This document shows positions 27,473-38,045 of a stretch of 64,000 nucleotides of DNA, piece after piece (within the stretch, counting starts at the first letter, position 1; each line of letters starts with the position of its first letter). Where the stretch lies: NCBI RefSeq assembly GCF_001544695.2, contig NZ_FCOM02000032.1, positions 1 to 64,000 of the forward strand, written 5' to 3'. The position numbers and the translations under genes were made by a program. The notes beneath the pieces are model-generated. The model had not been told where the DNA came from, made no database searches, and saw only the letters and a list, made by a program, of their open reading frames with translations. The stretch is from Caballeronia arvi (GTDB taxonomy: Bacteria; Pseudomonadota; Gammaproteobacteria; Burkholderiales; Burkholderiaceae).

Positions 27473-28429
27473 ATGCGTCGAATCTGGCTGCCGCTTCTCG
27501 TGACCGTCCTGCTTGCCGCGTGTGGAACCGCGCCGCAGCAGACTGCGCGCAAGCCTACCGCCAGCACGAACGCCAACCGTACCTACAAACCGCCGCCGGG
27601 CTTCCCGACTTTCGTCGATCACAGCATCGGGCGCGAGGAAATTTCCATTCAGGCGATGTCGCTCGTCGGCGTGCCGTACCGCTGGGGCGGCAACACGCCC
27701 GACGCGGGCTTCGATTGCAGCGGGCTCGTGCGATACGTCGTCGATCGCGCGGCGTCGGTCAATCTGCCGCGCACGACGGCGGAAATGAGTTCGCGCGGCG
27801 ATTCGGTCGAGCCCGATGAAATCGCGCCCGGCGATCTGATCTTCTTCAACACGACCGGGCGGCCGCATTCGCACGTGGGGATTTACGTCGGCAAATTGCG
27901 CTTCGTGAATGCGCCGTCGACGGGCGGCACCGTGCGGCTCGACTATCTGACGAACCCGTACTGGGCGAAGCGCTTCGACGGCATTCGACGCGTCGCGCCG
28001 CCGAAAACCGCGCCGACACCTTTCGATGCGCCGACGTATCTCGCGTCGCCCGCGCCCGCATCCGCGCCCGTGCAAGCGCCGCCCGCAGCGGCATCGGCCT
28101 ACGCGCGTCAGGCGACGCCGCCAACGAACGTCGACGCCTTCGAGCCGCCGCCTCCGACGCTCTCCGCGGAGCAACGGCAATCGCAAGCCGCCAGCGCGAC
28201 GGCGCCATCGGTCGCGCCCGATCCGATTCAGGCCGCCGCCGATGCGTTCGAACCGCCGCCGCCGACATCGCGCGCGGCACGCCAGCAGGCCCGCGCGGCA
28301 CAGGCAGTCACCGACGATCCCGCCGAACCGCCCGTGCGCGTGATGCGCGCTTCCACCGGCTCGCTCGCCGCGCCCCGCCCCGCGCAAAACGACGATCCCA
28401 TCGCCCGCTTCGCGACCGGTACGAACTGA
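27473..28429 (+). CDS. NlpC/P60 peptidoglycan endopeptidase lipoprotein
   Basis: A 318-residue lipoprotein. The signal and lipobox LLAAC put the lipidated cysteine at residue 17. The NlpC/P60 domain (about 55-165) has catalytic C82 in FDCSGLVRY and H134 in HSHVGIYVG, so it should cut gamma-D-glutamyl-diaminopimelate bonds in peptidoglycan. The remaining 150 residues form an Ala/Pro-rich tail with the motif DAFEPPPPT occurring twice, about 40 residues apart. The most likely location is an envelope membrane facing the periplasm. It stands alone after the phoH terminator. Confidence 0.88.
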   Translation: MRRIWLPLLVTVLLAACGTAPQQTARKPTASTNANRTYKPPPGFPTFVDHSIGREEISIQAMSLVGVPYRWGGNTPDAGFDCSGLVRYVVDRAASVNLPRTTAEMSSRGDSVEPDEIAPGDLIFFNTTGRPHSHVGIYVGKLRFVNAPSTGGTVRLDYLTNPYWAKRFDGIRRVAPPKTAPTPFDAPTYLASPAPASAPVQAPPAAASAYARQATPPTNVDAFEPPPPTLSAEQRQSQAASATAPSVAPDPIQAAADAFEPPPPTSRAARQQARAAQAVTDDPAEPPVRVMRASTGSLAAPRPAQNDDPIARFATGTN

Positions 28430-28484
28430 CGCGCGCGGCGCGTCTCTGCTATCGTGTTTCGATCATTCGTCGACGGAGCGAAAC

Positions 28485-29291
28485 ATGGACCTGGGACTCG
28501 CGGGCAAAGTCGTCCTGATCACGGGCGGCAGCAAGGGAATTGGATTTGCCTGCGCGAAAGCGTTCGCGAGCGAGGGCGCGAAAGTGGCCATCGTCTCGCG
28601 CGATGCCGCGAATCTTGCCCGCGCCCGTGAACAACTGGCCAGCAACGGATATCACGTGCATCTCGCGCGCGCCGATCTGCATGAGGCGCACAGCGCCGAG
28701 GATGTCGTCGAGGAAGCGAGCGCCGCGCTCGGGCCCATCGACATTCTCATCAACAGCGCGGGCGCCGCGCGCCGCTACGATCCCGATACGCTCGACGCCG
28801 CCGCGTACAAGGCGGCTATGGACGCCAAGTACTTTTCCTACGTCTATCCGCAGCAAGTCGTGCTGAAGCGCATGGCCGAGCGCCTGCGCAGCGAGCCGGG
28901 CGCGGAGCCGGGCGCCATCGTCAATATTGTCGGGATGGGCGGGAAAATTGCGACGGACATCCATATCGCGGGCGGCGCCGCGAATGCGGCGCTGATGCTC
29001 AACACCGTCGGCCTCGCGCACCATTACGCGAAACTCGGCATTCGCATCAACGCGATCAATCCGGGCGCGACGCTCACGGAGCGCGTCGAGGAAGCACTGG
29101 AACTGGAAGCGAAGCGGCAAGGCGTCACGCGCGATCAGGTGCTCGCCGAGAGCCAGGCGAAAGTGCCGCTTGGACGTTACGCGAAACCCGAGGAAATCGC
29201 CGACGTGGCGCTCTTCCTGGCGAGCCGCCGCGCGAGTTATGTTTCGGGCGCCATCATTCCGATGGACGGCGTGTCGTCGCCCATCATCTGA
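28485..29291 (+). CDS. SDR-fold protein lacking the catalytic YxxxK
   Basis: A 268-residue Rossmann-fold protein of the short-chain dehydrogenase/reductase family. The cofactor loop TGGSKGIG (residues 13-20) and the NSAG segment (about 87-90, INSAGAA) are normal. The usual Tyr-x-x-x-Lys is replaced: aligning NAALMLNTVGLA with the common KAAL region puts Gly at the Tyr position and Asn at the Lys position. The protein may bind NAD(P) without acting as an ordinary oxidoreductase, or use another mechanism. It is monocistronic between an NlpC lipoprotein and the convergent pit gene. Confidence 0.8.
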   Translation: MDLGLAGKVVLITGGSKGIGFACAKAFASEGAKVAIVSRDAANLARAREQLASNGYHVHLARADLHEAHSAEDVVEEASAALGPIDILINSAGAARRYDPDTLDAAAYKAAMDAKYFSYVYPQQVVLKRMAERLRSEPGAEPGAIVNIVGMGGKIATDIHIAGGAANAALMLNTVGLAHHYAKLGIRINAINPGATLTERVEEALELEAKRQGVTRDQVLAESQAKVPLGRYAKPEEIADVALFLASRRASYVSGAIIPMDGVSSPII

Positions 29292-29318
29292 CACGCGCCC
29301 GCGGGCGCGTGGTGCGGC

Positions 29319-30329
29319 TCAAAGGAAGCGATGACCGACCCACCAGCCCGCAGCCGCGAGCGCGGCGGATGCCGGGATCGTCAGAATCCACGCCCACACG
29401 ATATTGCCCGCCACGCCCCAGCGCACCGCGCTGAACTTCTGCGTCGCGCCCACGCCGACGATCGCGCCGGTGATCGTGTGCGTCGTGGAAACCGGAATGC
29501 CGAGGAACGACGCGACGAAAAGCGTGATCGCCCCGCCCGTCTCTGCGCAAAACCCGCCGACCGGCTTCAGCTTCGTGATCTTCTGGCCCATCGTGCGCAC
29601 GATGCGCCAGCCGCCAAACAGCGTGCCGAGACCCATCGACAGATAGCAAAGACCGATGACCCAGACAGGCGGCGCATCGGCGGTGGCGGACGCGTAGCCC
29701 GTCGCGATCAGCAGCATCCAGATGATGCCGATGGTCTTCTGCGCGTCGTTGCCGCCGTGGCCGAGCGAATAGAGCCCCGCCGAGACGAGCTGCATGCGGC
29801 GAAAACGGCGGTCGACCTTCGAAGGCGGCGTGCGGAAATACAGCCACGACACGAGCAGCATGAAGAACGAGCCGAGCACGAAGCCCAGCACCGGCGAGAT
29901 GAAGATGAACGCGACGGTCTTGAGCAGGCCGTCCCAGTTGAGCGACGCCCAGCCCGACTTGGCGAGCGCCGCGCCGACGAGACCGCCGATCAGCGCGTGC
30001 GACGAACTCGACGGAATGCCGTAGATCCACGTAACGATATTCCACCCGATCGCCCCGACGAGTGCGCCGAAGATCACGTAGTGATCGACGATTTCGGGAT
30101 CGATCGTGCCCTTCCCGACGGTGGCCGCGACTTTCAGGTGAAAGACGAAATACGCGATGACGTTGAACGCGGCGGCAAATGCGACCGCCTGCTGCGGCTT
30201 GAGCACGCCAGTCGAGACGACCGTGGCGATGGAATTGGCGGCGTCGTGAAAGCCGTTCATGAAGTCGAACGCGAGTGCGACTATGACGAGCAAGGCGACT
30301 GCCCAGATGGCGAGTTGAATCGAATGCAT
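29319..30329 (-). CDS. pit: Low-affinity inorganic phosphate transporter, PiT family
   Basis: A 336-residue inner-membrane PiT protein, which co-transports metal phosphate with protons. Both inverted-repeat signatures are present: NGFHDAANSIAT near residue 25 and SLGHGGNDAQKTIG in the second half. About ten hydrophobic helices are seen. It lies 96 bases downstream of a DUF47 gene on the same strand, the usual pairing. Confidence 0.9.
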   Translation of the reverse strand: MHSIQLAIWAVALLVIVALAFDFMNGFHDAANSIATVVSTGVLKPQQAVAFAAAFNVIAYFVFHLKVAATVGKGTIDPEIVDHYVIFGALVGAIGWNIVTWIYGIPSSSSHALIGGLVGAALAKSGWASLNWDGLLKTVAFIFISPVLGFVLGSFFMLLVSWLYFRTPPSKVDRRFRRMQLVSAGLYSLGHGGNDAQKTIGIIWMLLIATGYASATADAPPVWVIGLCYLSMGLGTLFGGWRIVRTMGQKITKLKPVGGFCAETGGAITLFVASFLGIPVSTTHTITGAIVGVGATQKFSAVRWGVAGNIVWAWILTIPASAALAAAGWWVGHRFL

Positions 30330-30425
30330 CAGTTGGTGTTTTTTCTGCCGGCGCGCGAAGACCGCGCGGGTTGTCTGTCGTCGTTACCCGCGTCGCGTCG
30401 TGCGTCGCGGGCTCGGGCGGCATGA

Positions 30426-31052
30426 TCAGGCGTTTTCCAGCACGATGCCTTCGATGATGTTCGCGACGTCCTCGCACTTGTCGGTGATCGTCTCGAGCAG
30501 CTCGTAGATGGCCTTCAGCTTGATGAGGGTCTTCACGTCGTCTTCCTCGCGGAAGAGCTTCGACATGGCCGAGCGCAGTACGCGGTCCGCGTCCGACTCC
30601 AGGCGGTCGATTTCCTCGCAGATCTTCAGGATTTCGCTCGCGCGCTTCATGTCGGCCAGCAATTCCACGGCCTGCTGCACGCGCGTGACCGTGCCCGTGC
30701 AGATATGCGCAAGCTGGCTCGCCTCCGATGTCACCGCACGCACGTCGTAGAGTGAAATGGCGGTCGCGACGTCCTCCATCAGATCGAGGATGTCGTCCAT
30801 CGTGGTGATGAGCTTGTGGATTTCGTCGCGGTCGAGCGGCGTGATGAACGTCTTGTGCAGCAGGTCGATGGTTTCGTGCGTAAGCTTGTCGGCGCGCTTT
30901 TCGTTTGCCTGAACGTTCTGCTTGTGAACCTCTGCGTCGTCGAGATTATCGATCAGCAGTTCGAGCTCGCGGCTGGCATCGACCATGCACTTAGCGTGCT
31001 CGTTGAAGATCTCGAAGAATTTGCCCTCGGTGGGCATGAAACGACCGAACAT
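30426..31052 (-). CDS. DUF47 family (PhoU-like) phosphate transport accessory protein
   Basis: A 208-residue, largely alpha-helical protein of the DUF47/YkaA family, related to PhoU. It contains many heptad-like acidic and hydrophobic stretches (for example HKLITTMDDILDLMEDVATAI). Such genes sit next to pit in many bacteria and are thought to modulate phosphate uptake through Pit; that role is from family context. It precedes pit by 96 bases. Confidence 0.85.
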   Translation of the reverse strand: MFGRFMPTEGKFFEIFNEHAKCMVDASRELELLIDNLDDAEVHKQNVQANEKRADKLTHETIDLLHKTFITPLDRDEIHKLITTMDDILDLMEDVATAISLYDVRAVTSEASQLAHICTGTVTRVQQAVELLADMKRASEILKICEEIDRLESDADRVLRSAMSKLFREEDDVKTLIKLKAIYELLETITDKCEDVANIIEGIVLENA

Positions 31053-31192
31053 GAAAATCCCGGTAAATGGGTCAATCTGAGATAGACATCAAACCGACAT
31101 ATTGTACCCGCGCGCACCCACAGGCGCACCGCGCGTGAACGACGCGCAGCGGCGGATGTCGCGAGGAATTGACAGTCGATGCGTCGAGAGGC

Positions 31193-32581
31193 TTATTCGC
31201 CGCCGTAGAAGTTCTGCGCGCCGGCGAAGTTATCGAATTTCGTGTACTGGCCGTGGAAGGTCAGACGCACCGGGCCGATCGGACCGTTACGCTGCTTGCC
31301 GATGATGATTTCGGCGGTGCCTTTGTCGGGGCTGTCCGGGTTGTAGACTTCGTCGCGATAGATGAAGAGAATCACGTCCGCGTCCTGCTCGATGGCGCCC
31401 GATTCGCGCAGATCCGACATGATCGGCCGCTTGTTCGGCCGCTGCTCGAGGCCGCGGTTCAACTGCGACAGCGCTATCACGGGCACGTCGAGTTCCTTCG
31501 CGAGGCTCTTGAGCGAACGCGAGATTTCGGAAATTTCGGTCGCGCGGTTTTCGCCGCCGCCCGAGCCCGACATCAGCTGAAGATAGTCGACGATGATAAG
31601 GCCGAGCTTGCCGCATTGCCGCGACAGGCGCCGCGCGCGCGAGCGCAGTTCCATCGGATTGAGGCCGCCGGTTTCATCGATGAAAAGCTGCGCCTCGCTC
31701 ATTTTCTGCACGGCGTGCGTGAGCTTCGGCCAGTCTTCGTCCGTGAGACGGCCCGTGCGCATACGGTGCTGGTCGAGCCGGCCGACGGAGCCGAGCATAC
31801 GCATCGTCAGTTGCGTGCCGGGCATTTCCATCGAGAATACCGCGACCGGCAAGCCGTACTCCACCGCGACGTATTCACCGATATTCATCGAAAACGCCGT
31901 CTTACCCATCGACGGACGGCCCGCGACGATGATCAGTTCGCCGCCGTGCATGCCCGAGGTCATGCGGTCGAGGTCGACGAAGCCGGTCGGCGTGCCGGTC
32001 ACATCGCTCGGATTGGCCGTGTGATAAAGCGTGTCGATGCGCTCGACGACCTGCGTGAGCAGTGGCCCGATTTCGAGGAAGCCCTGCGTGCCGCGCGCGC
32101 CGTCTTCGGCGATCGAGAACACGCGCGCTTCGGCTTCGTCGAGAATCTGGCGAACTTCCTTGCCTTGCGGATTGAAGGCATCGGCGGAAATTTCATCGGC
32201 GACGGAGACGAGACGGCGCAGCACCGCGCGATCGCGCACGATCTCGGCATAGCGTCGGATATTCGCCGCGCTCGGCGTATTCTGCGCGAGCGCGTTCAGA
32301 TACGCGAGCCCGCCCACTTCCTCGGCCTTGCCGGCCATCGTGAGCGCTTCGTAGACGGTGATGACGTCGGCCGGACGCGTCGCCGCGATCAGCTTGCCGA
32401 CGTGCTCGTAGATGATGCGATGGTCGTAGCGATAAAAATCGCTCTGATGCATGACATCGGCGATACGGTCCCATGCGGCATTGTCCAGCAGCAGGCCGCC
32501 GATCACGGATTGCTCGGCTTCGATCGAATGCGGCGGGACCTTCAGCGCGTCGAGTTGCGGGTCTTTGGACGGAGCGTTCAT
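31193..32581 (-). CDS. dnaB: Replicative DNA helicase DnaB
   Basis: A 462-residue hexameric helicase that unwinds DNA at the replication fork. The N-terminal DnaG-interaction domain (about 15-115) is joined by a linker to the RecA-like motor, with Walker A GRPSMGKT at residues 221-228 and the Walker B region LGLIIVDYLQLM. No intein is present. It follows rplI with a terminator between them, so it probably has its own promoter within 32582-32616. Confidence 0.96.
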   Translation of the reverse strand: MNAPSKDPQLDALKVPPHSIEAEQSVIGGLLLDNAAWDRIADVMHQSDFYRYDHRIIYEHVGKLIAATRPADVITVYEALTMAGKAEEVGGLAYLNALAQNTPSAANIRRYAEIVRDRAVLRRLVSVADEISADAFNPQGKEVRQILDEAEARVFSIAEDGARGTQGFLEIGPLLTQVVERIDTLYHTANPSDVTGTPTGFVDLDRMTSGMHGGELIIVAGRPSMGKTAFSMNIGEYVAVEYGLPVAVFSMEMPGTQLTMRMLGSVGRLDQHRMRTGRLTDEDWPKLTHAVQKMSEAQLFIDETGGLNPMELRSRARRLSRQCGKLGLIIVDYLQLMSGSGGGENRATEISEISRSLKSLAKELDVPVIALSQLNRGLEQRPNKRPIMSDLRESGAIEQDADVILFIYRDEVYNPDSPDKGTAEIIIGKQRNGPIGPVRLTFHGQYTKFDNFAGAQNFYGGE

Positions 32582-32616
32582 GGGGTGGAATTATCGAACA
32601 ATGCAGATGGGCGGAC

Positions 32617-32656
32617 AATAAAAAATGGCAGGAGCCTTTGCAGCTCCTGCCATTTC
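32617..32656 (-). terminator. Rho-independent terminator of the rpsF-priB-rpsR-rplI operon
   Basis: On the minus strand GGCAGGAGC pairs with GCTCCTGCC across a short loop and is followed by a TTTTTTATT tract. It lies about 50 bases after the rplI stop. Confidence 0.92.
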
Positions 32657-32703
32657 TCGACCTGCTCGCGAGGCCCAAAGCCTCGCTTAGCCTCGCTTCG
32701 AAC

Positions 32704-33159
32704 TTACGCGTGCTCGCCGAGCACGGACACCGTGACGTCGACCAGCACGTCCGTGTGCAGCGCCACTTGAACCGGATGGTCGCCGACCATCTTGAGCGGG
32801 CCTTCCGGCAGACGCACTTGCGCCTTTTCCACTTCCGCGAAGCCTTGCTTCTTCAGCGCATCAGCGATGTCCGCGTTCGTGACCGAACCGAACAGACGGC
32901 CGTCGACGCCAGCCTTCTGCGAGATCTGAACCGTGAAACCGCTCAGCTTTTCGCCTTGCGCTTGCGCAGCCGACAGCTTTGCAGCAGCGACCTTTTCGAG
33001 TTCGGCGCGGCGAACTTCGAATTCAGCGATGGCGTCCTTGGTCGCGCGGCGAGCCTTCTTGCCGGGGATCAGGAAGTTACGTGCGTAGCCGTCCTTGACC
33101 TTGACGATATCGCCGAGGTTGCCCAGGTTGACGACCTTTTCCAAAAGGATGATTTGCAT
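32704..33159 (-). CDS. rplI: 50S ribosomal protein L9
   Basis: A 151-residue protein with the L9 N-terminal RNA-binding domain (MQIILLEKVVNLGNLGD, GYARNFLIP), a long connecting helix and the C-terminal domain. It is the last gene of the rpsF operon, 28 bases after rpsR. Confidence 0.97.
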   Translation of the reverse strand: MQIILLEKVVNLGNLGDIVKVKDGYARNFLIPGKKARRATKDAIAEFEVRRAELEKVAAAKLSAAQAQGEKLSGFTVQISQKAGVDGRLFGSVTNADIADALKKQGFAEVEKAQVRLPEGPLKMVGDHPVQVALHTDVLVDVTVSVLGEHA

Positions 33160-33187
33160 TTTTGGCTTTCCTTAGTGCGTCGTCTGA

Positions 33188-33463
33188 TTAGGCCTTGTGC
33201 AGGTCGGTGTACGGCAGGAGCGCGAGAAAACGCGCGCGCTTGATCGCCGTGTCGAGCTGGCGCTGATAGTGCGCCTTCGTGCCAGTCAGACGAGCCGGCG
33301 TGATCTTGCCGTTTTCGCCGATGAAGTCCTTCAGCGTTTCCGTGTCCTTGTAGTCGATGTGATCGACACCGGCTGCCGTGAAACGGCAGAACTTCTTGCG
33401 CTTGAAGAGCGGGTTTTGTTGCTGACGACGCTTGTCGAATTTCTTACCAGTCGGGCGGGGCAT
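33188..33463 (-). CDS. rpsR: 30S ribosomal protein S18
   Basis: A 91-residue protein typical of S18, with the conserved FKRKKFCRFTAAGV and TETLKDFIGENGKI regions. S18 pairs with S6 in the 30S platform. It starts 2 bases after the priB stop. Confidence 0.97.
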   Translation of the reverse strand: MPRPTGKKFDKRRQQQNPLFKRKKFCRFTAAGVDHIDYKDTETLKDFIGENGKITPARLTGTKAHYQRQLDTAIKRARFLALLPYTDLHKA

Positions 33464-33465
33464 GA

Positions 33466-33765
33466 TTAGTCCTTTCCAATGTCCTGCAATTCTGTGATGT
33501 GAAACACCAGGGTTCGCGCGTTACGGCTTTTCTTCGCCAGAAAGCCGGTGAAGCGTGTTTCGACGCCCATCGGACAGCTTTCCAGCTTGCCGCTCGCTTC
33601 GCCGGCCGCAACCGCCTGCATGGTCAGTTCGATCTTTCGGGCGATGCCCGCTTCGACGACTTCCGCCGCGTGTTGCAACGTGCAGCTTGCGATCGGGATG
33701 CCGGCGGGCGTGTACCGCACCGGTTCGCGTTCCACGACGCTTGCTGTCAGTTGCAGCCGGTTCAC
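33466..33765 (-). CDS. priB: Primosomal replication protein N
   Basis: A 99-residue OB-fold protein related to single-stranded DNA-binding proteins (MNRLQLTASVVEREPVRY, ETRFTGFLAKKSRN). PriB helps PriA restart stalled replication forks. Its place between rpsF and rpsR is the conserved proteobacterial order. Confidence 0.92.
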   Translation of the reverse strand: MNRLQLTASVVEREPVRYTPAGIPIASCTLQHAAEVVEAGIARKIELTMQAVAAGEASGKLESCPMGVETRFTGFLAKKSRNARTLVFHITELQDIGKD

Positions 33766-33809
33766 TTAAAGTGTTCGTTCCCTGATGGCTTGACAGTGTT
33801 GAACTGTCT

Positions 33810-34187
33810 TTAAGCCTGCGCTTCGGACGGCTGGCTGGCCGCCTTCTTGGCTTCTTCGCGCTGCACTTCCTTCATCATCGGCGACGGGCCGGTTTCGGCC
33901 TTCTTCATCTTGACGATGAGGTGACGCAGAACGGCGTCGTTGAACTTGAACGCGTGCTCGAGCTCTTCGAGCGTAGCCTGATCGCATTCGATGTTCATGC
34001 AGACGTAGTGAGCCTTCGCGAGTTTCTCGATCATGTAGGCCAGTTGGCGACGGCCCCAGTCTTCGATGCGGTGGATCTGGCCACCGTGCGACGTGATCGT
34101 GCTCTTGTAGCGCTCGATCATGGCGGGCACTTGCTCGCTCTGATCGGGGTGCACGATAAATACGATTTCGTAATGACGCATATTCAC
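33810..34187 (-). CDS. rpsF: 30S ribosomal protein S6
   Basis: A 125-residue protein with typical S6 features (MRHYEIVFIVHPDQSEQ, IHRIEDWGRRQLAYMIEK). The 20-30 C-terminal residues are charged and Ala-rich, as in many beta-proteobacteria. The ribosome binding site is AAGGAG, 6 bases from the ATG. It heads the operon and is preceded by a hairpin that may be the S6:S18 binding site. Confidence 0.97.
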   Translation of the reverse strand: MNMRHYEIVFIVHPDQSEQVPAMIERYKSTITSHGGQIHRIEDWGRRQLAYMIEKLAKAHYVCMNIECDQATLEELEHAFKFNDAVLRHLIVKMKKAETGPSPMMKEVQREEAKKAASQPSEAQA

Positions 34188-34212
34188 TCCTTGTAGCTAC
34201 TTGTGGATTGAA

Positions 34213-34239
34213 GCCACCCGGGCGTCGGACCGGTGTGGC
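34213..34239 (-). promoter_or_regulatory. Candidate S6:S18 autoregulatory hairpin in the rpsF leader
   Basis: Reading on the minus strand, GCCAC pairs with GTGGC and, past a single bulged A, CCGG pairs with CCGG around an eight-base loop. The element lies within the predicted 60-base leader, ahead of the rpsF ribosome binding site. S6:S18-binding leader structures are described for rpsF mRNAs in several bacteria; the match here is by position and by the ACACCG-type sequence, not by a covariance search. Confidence 0.5.
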
Positions 34240-34255
34240 AAGTGAGAAGCCCGAA

Positions 34256-34284
34256 ACTATATCGCGTTTCGTTTGGTCGGGCAA
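34256..34284 (-). promoter_or_regulatory. Probable sigma-70 promoter of the rpsF operon
   Basis: On the minus strand the -35 is TTGCCC (34284-34279) and the -10 is TATAGT (34261-34256), with an optimal 17-base spacer. Transcription would begin near 34249, giving a leader of about 60 bases. Confidence 0.7.
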
Positions 34285-34309
34285 GCCAAATCGTCGGATT
34301 TTCAAGCAG

Positions 34310-35263
34310 TTAGCGTGCGGGCGCGGGTTCCGTGCGCGGTTCGCCCGGAAGCGTGAGCGGGCGGCTCCAATAACCGGTCTGAGCGTAGGTTTCCTTAAGA
34401 TAATCAATGAAGTAGCGCACGCGCGCCGGTACGTAGCGCTGCTGCGGATAGACCGCGAGGATGTCGTAATCGGGCAGTTCGAATTCGTCGAGCACGGTTT
34501 CCAGTTCGCCCGCTTCGAGTTGCCGCTGGATTTCCCACGTCGAGCGCCAGCCCAGTCCGAGCCCTTCCGAGGCCCAGCGGTGCAGCAATTCGCCGTCGTT
34601 GCAATCGAGCGTGCCGGAGACGCGCACCGTTACGACCTTGCCGTTGCGCCGGAAATACCAGCCGCGATTCTGGCCGCCCTGAAGATTGAACGCGAGGCAA
34701 TTGTGATTCGGCAGATCTTCGAGCGTTTTCGGCCGGCCGTGCTTCCTGAAATACGCAGGCGTGCCGCACACGACGCGCCGGTTGCTCGCAAGTTTCACCG
34801 CGACGAAGTTCGGATCGACCGCCCCGCCGATGCGTATCGACAGGTCATAGCCCTCGCGCACGAGATCCACGACGCGATCCGTCAGATTGAACGACATCTG
34901 CAGTTCGGGTTTGTCGACGACGAACGCCGGCGCGTGAGGCGCCACGTGCATGCGTCCGAACGCCGCCGGCGCCGACACAATCAGATGCCCGCCCACCGCG
35001 CGCCGTCCCGCCGCGAGTTCGTTCTCCGCCTGATCCCACTCGGACAGCAGATTTTTGCAACGATCGAGAAACGCCGCGCCCTCTTCGCTGACGACGAGCC
35101 GTCGCGTCGAGCGATACATCAGCTTCACGCCCAGGCGCTTTTCCAGCGCATCGATACGCCGTCCGAGGATCACCGGCGACACGCCCTCTTCCAGCGCCGC
35201 CGCCGCGAGACTGCCCGCCTCGGCGACGCGCACGAAGGTCTCGATCTGCTTGAAACGGTCCAT
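34310..35263 (-). CDS. LysR family transcriptional regulator
   Basis: A 317-residue LysR-type regulator with an N-terminal winged helix-turn-helix (about residues 1-60, FVRVAEAGSLAAAALE then PVILGRRIDALEKRLG) and a substrate-binding domain with LIVSAPAAFGRMHVAP. It is transcribed divergently from gcl-hyi-glxR with a 165-base shared region, the usual layout for a LysR regulator of the adjacent operon; control of glyoxylate metabolism is therefore inferred. Confidence 0.87.
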   Translation of the reverse strand: MDRFKQIETFVRVAEAGSLAAAALEEGVSPVILGRRIDALEKRLGVKLMYRSTRRLVVSEEGAAFLDRCKNLLSEWDQAENELAAGRRAVGGHLIVSAPAAFGRMHVAPHAPAFVVDKPELQMSFNLTDRVVDLVREGYDLSIRIGGAVDPNFVAVKLASNRRVVCGTPAYFRKHGRPKTLEDLPNHNCLAFNLQGGQNRGWYFRRNGKVVTVRVSGTLDCNDGELLHRWASEGLGLGWRSTWEIQRQLEAGELETVLDEFELPDYDILAVYPQQRYVPARVRYFIDYLKETYAQTGYWSRPLTLPGEPRTEPAPAR

Positions 35264-35312
35264 CTCCTGCCTCCAATCCGCCCGGCGTCGTCATTCGAAA
35301 CTTTTTGTACGG

Positions 35313-35339
35313 GATAAAGCGACTCCGACTGATCTTATC
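35313..35339. promoter_or_regulatory. Possible LysR operator between regulator and gcl
   Basis: The inverted pair GATAA (35313-35317) and TTATC (35335-35339) lies midway in the 165-base divergent region. LysR regulators usually bind interrupted dyads in such spacers; no footprint or consensus for this regulator is known to me. Confidence 0.35.
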
Positions 35340-35428
35340 AAACCTTTTTAACACTCTTAAAGTGCAACTGAACCCTGCTTCACATGCAGACAGCGATTAC
35401 GTATAGAGACCCCAGGAAGGAGACAATC

Positions 35429-37204
<1,776 letters not shown>

Positions 37205-37244
37205 AACCCGAGTGATTCCACTGACCGACCATCAGGAAAGAACA

Positions 37245-38045
37245 ATGCCGAAATTTGCCGCGAATTTGACCATGCTGTTCAACGAAGTCCCGTTCCTCGA
37301 CCGCTTCGCGGCGGCGGCGAACGCGGGTTTCAAGGCGGTCGAGTTCCTGTTCCCTTACGCGTTCTCGATCAGCGATATCCAGCAGCGCCTGAAGGACAAC
37401 GACCTGCGGATCGTGCTGCACAACCTGCCCGCGGGCAACTGGGAAGCGGGCGAGCGCGGCATCGCCTGCCTGCCGGATCGCGTCGCGGAATTCCGCGAAG
37501 GCGTGCCGCGTGCGATCGAATACGCGAAGGCGCTGAACGTGCCGCAACTGAACTGCCTCGTCGGCATTCCGACGGCGGGTGTATCGGCGGAACAGGCGCG
37601 CACGACGATCATCGAAAACCTGCGCTTCGCCGCGGATGCGTTGAAGAAAGAAGGCATCAGGCTGCTCGTCGAGCCGTGCAACGCGTATGACATTCCGGGC
37701 TTTGCGCTGAACAAGTCGAAGGAAGGTCTCGACGTCATCAAGGCTGTCGGCTCGGACAATCTGTTCCTTCAGTACGACATCTATCACATGCAGCGCATGG
37801 AAGGCGAGCTCGCCGCGACGATCAAAAAGAATCTGCCGCAGATCGCGCATATCCAGCTCGCCGACAATCCCGGCCGCAACGAACCCGGCACCGGCGAAAT
37901 CAACTACGCGTTCCTGTTCGGGCTGCTCGACGAGATCGGCTATCAAGGCTGGATCGGCTGCGAGTACAAGCCGCTGAATGGCACCGAAGCGGGCCTCGGC
38001 TGGCTGCAGAGCATCGGCGGCGTGAAAGCTGCCGCCACCGCATAA
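37245..38045 (+). CDS. hyi: Hydroxypyruvate isomerase
   Basis: A 266-residue TIM-barrel enzyme of the xylose isomerase-like family that interconverts hydroxypyruvate and tartronate semialdehyde. Typical segments are FAANLTMLFNEVPFLDRF at the start, LLVEPCNAYDIPGF and QYDIYHMQRMEG. The ATG at 37245 follows GGAAAG. It lies 40 bases after gcl. Confidence 0.93.
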   Translation: MPKFAANLTMLFNEVPFLDRFAAAANAGFKAVEFLFPYAFSISDIQQRLKDNDLRIVLHNLPAGNWEAGERGIACLPDRVAEFREGVPRAIEYAKALNVPQLNCLVGIPTAGVSAEQARTTIIENLRFAADALKKEGIRLLVEPCNAYDIPGFALNKSKEGLDVIKAVGSDNLFLQYDIYHMQRMEGELAATIKKNLPQIAHIQLADNPGRNEPGTGEINYAFLFGLLDEIGYQGWIGCEYKPLNGTEAGLGWLQSIGGVKAAATA

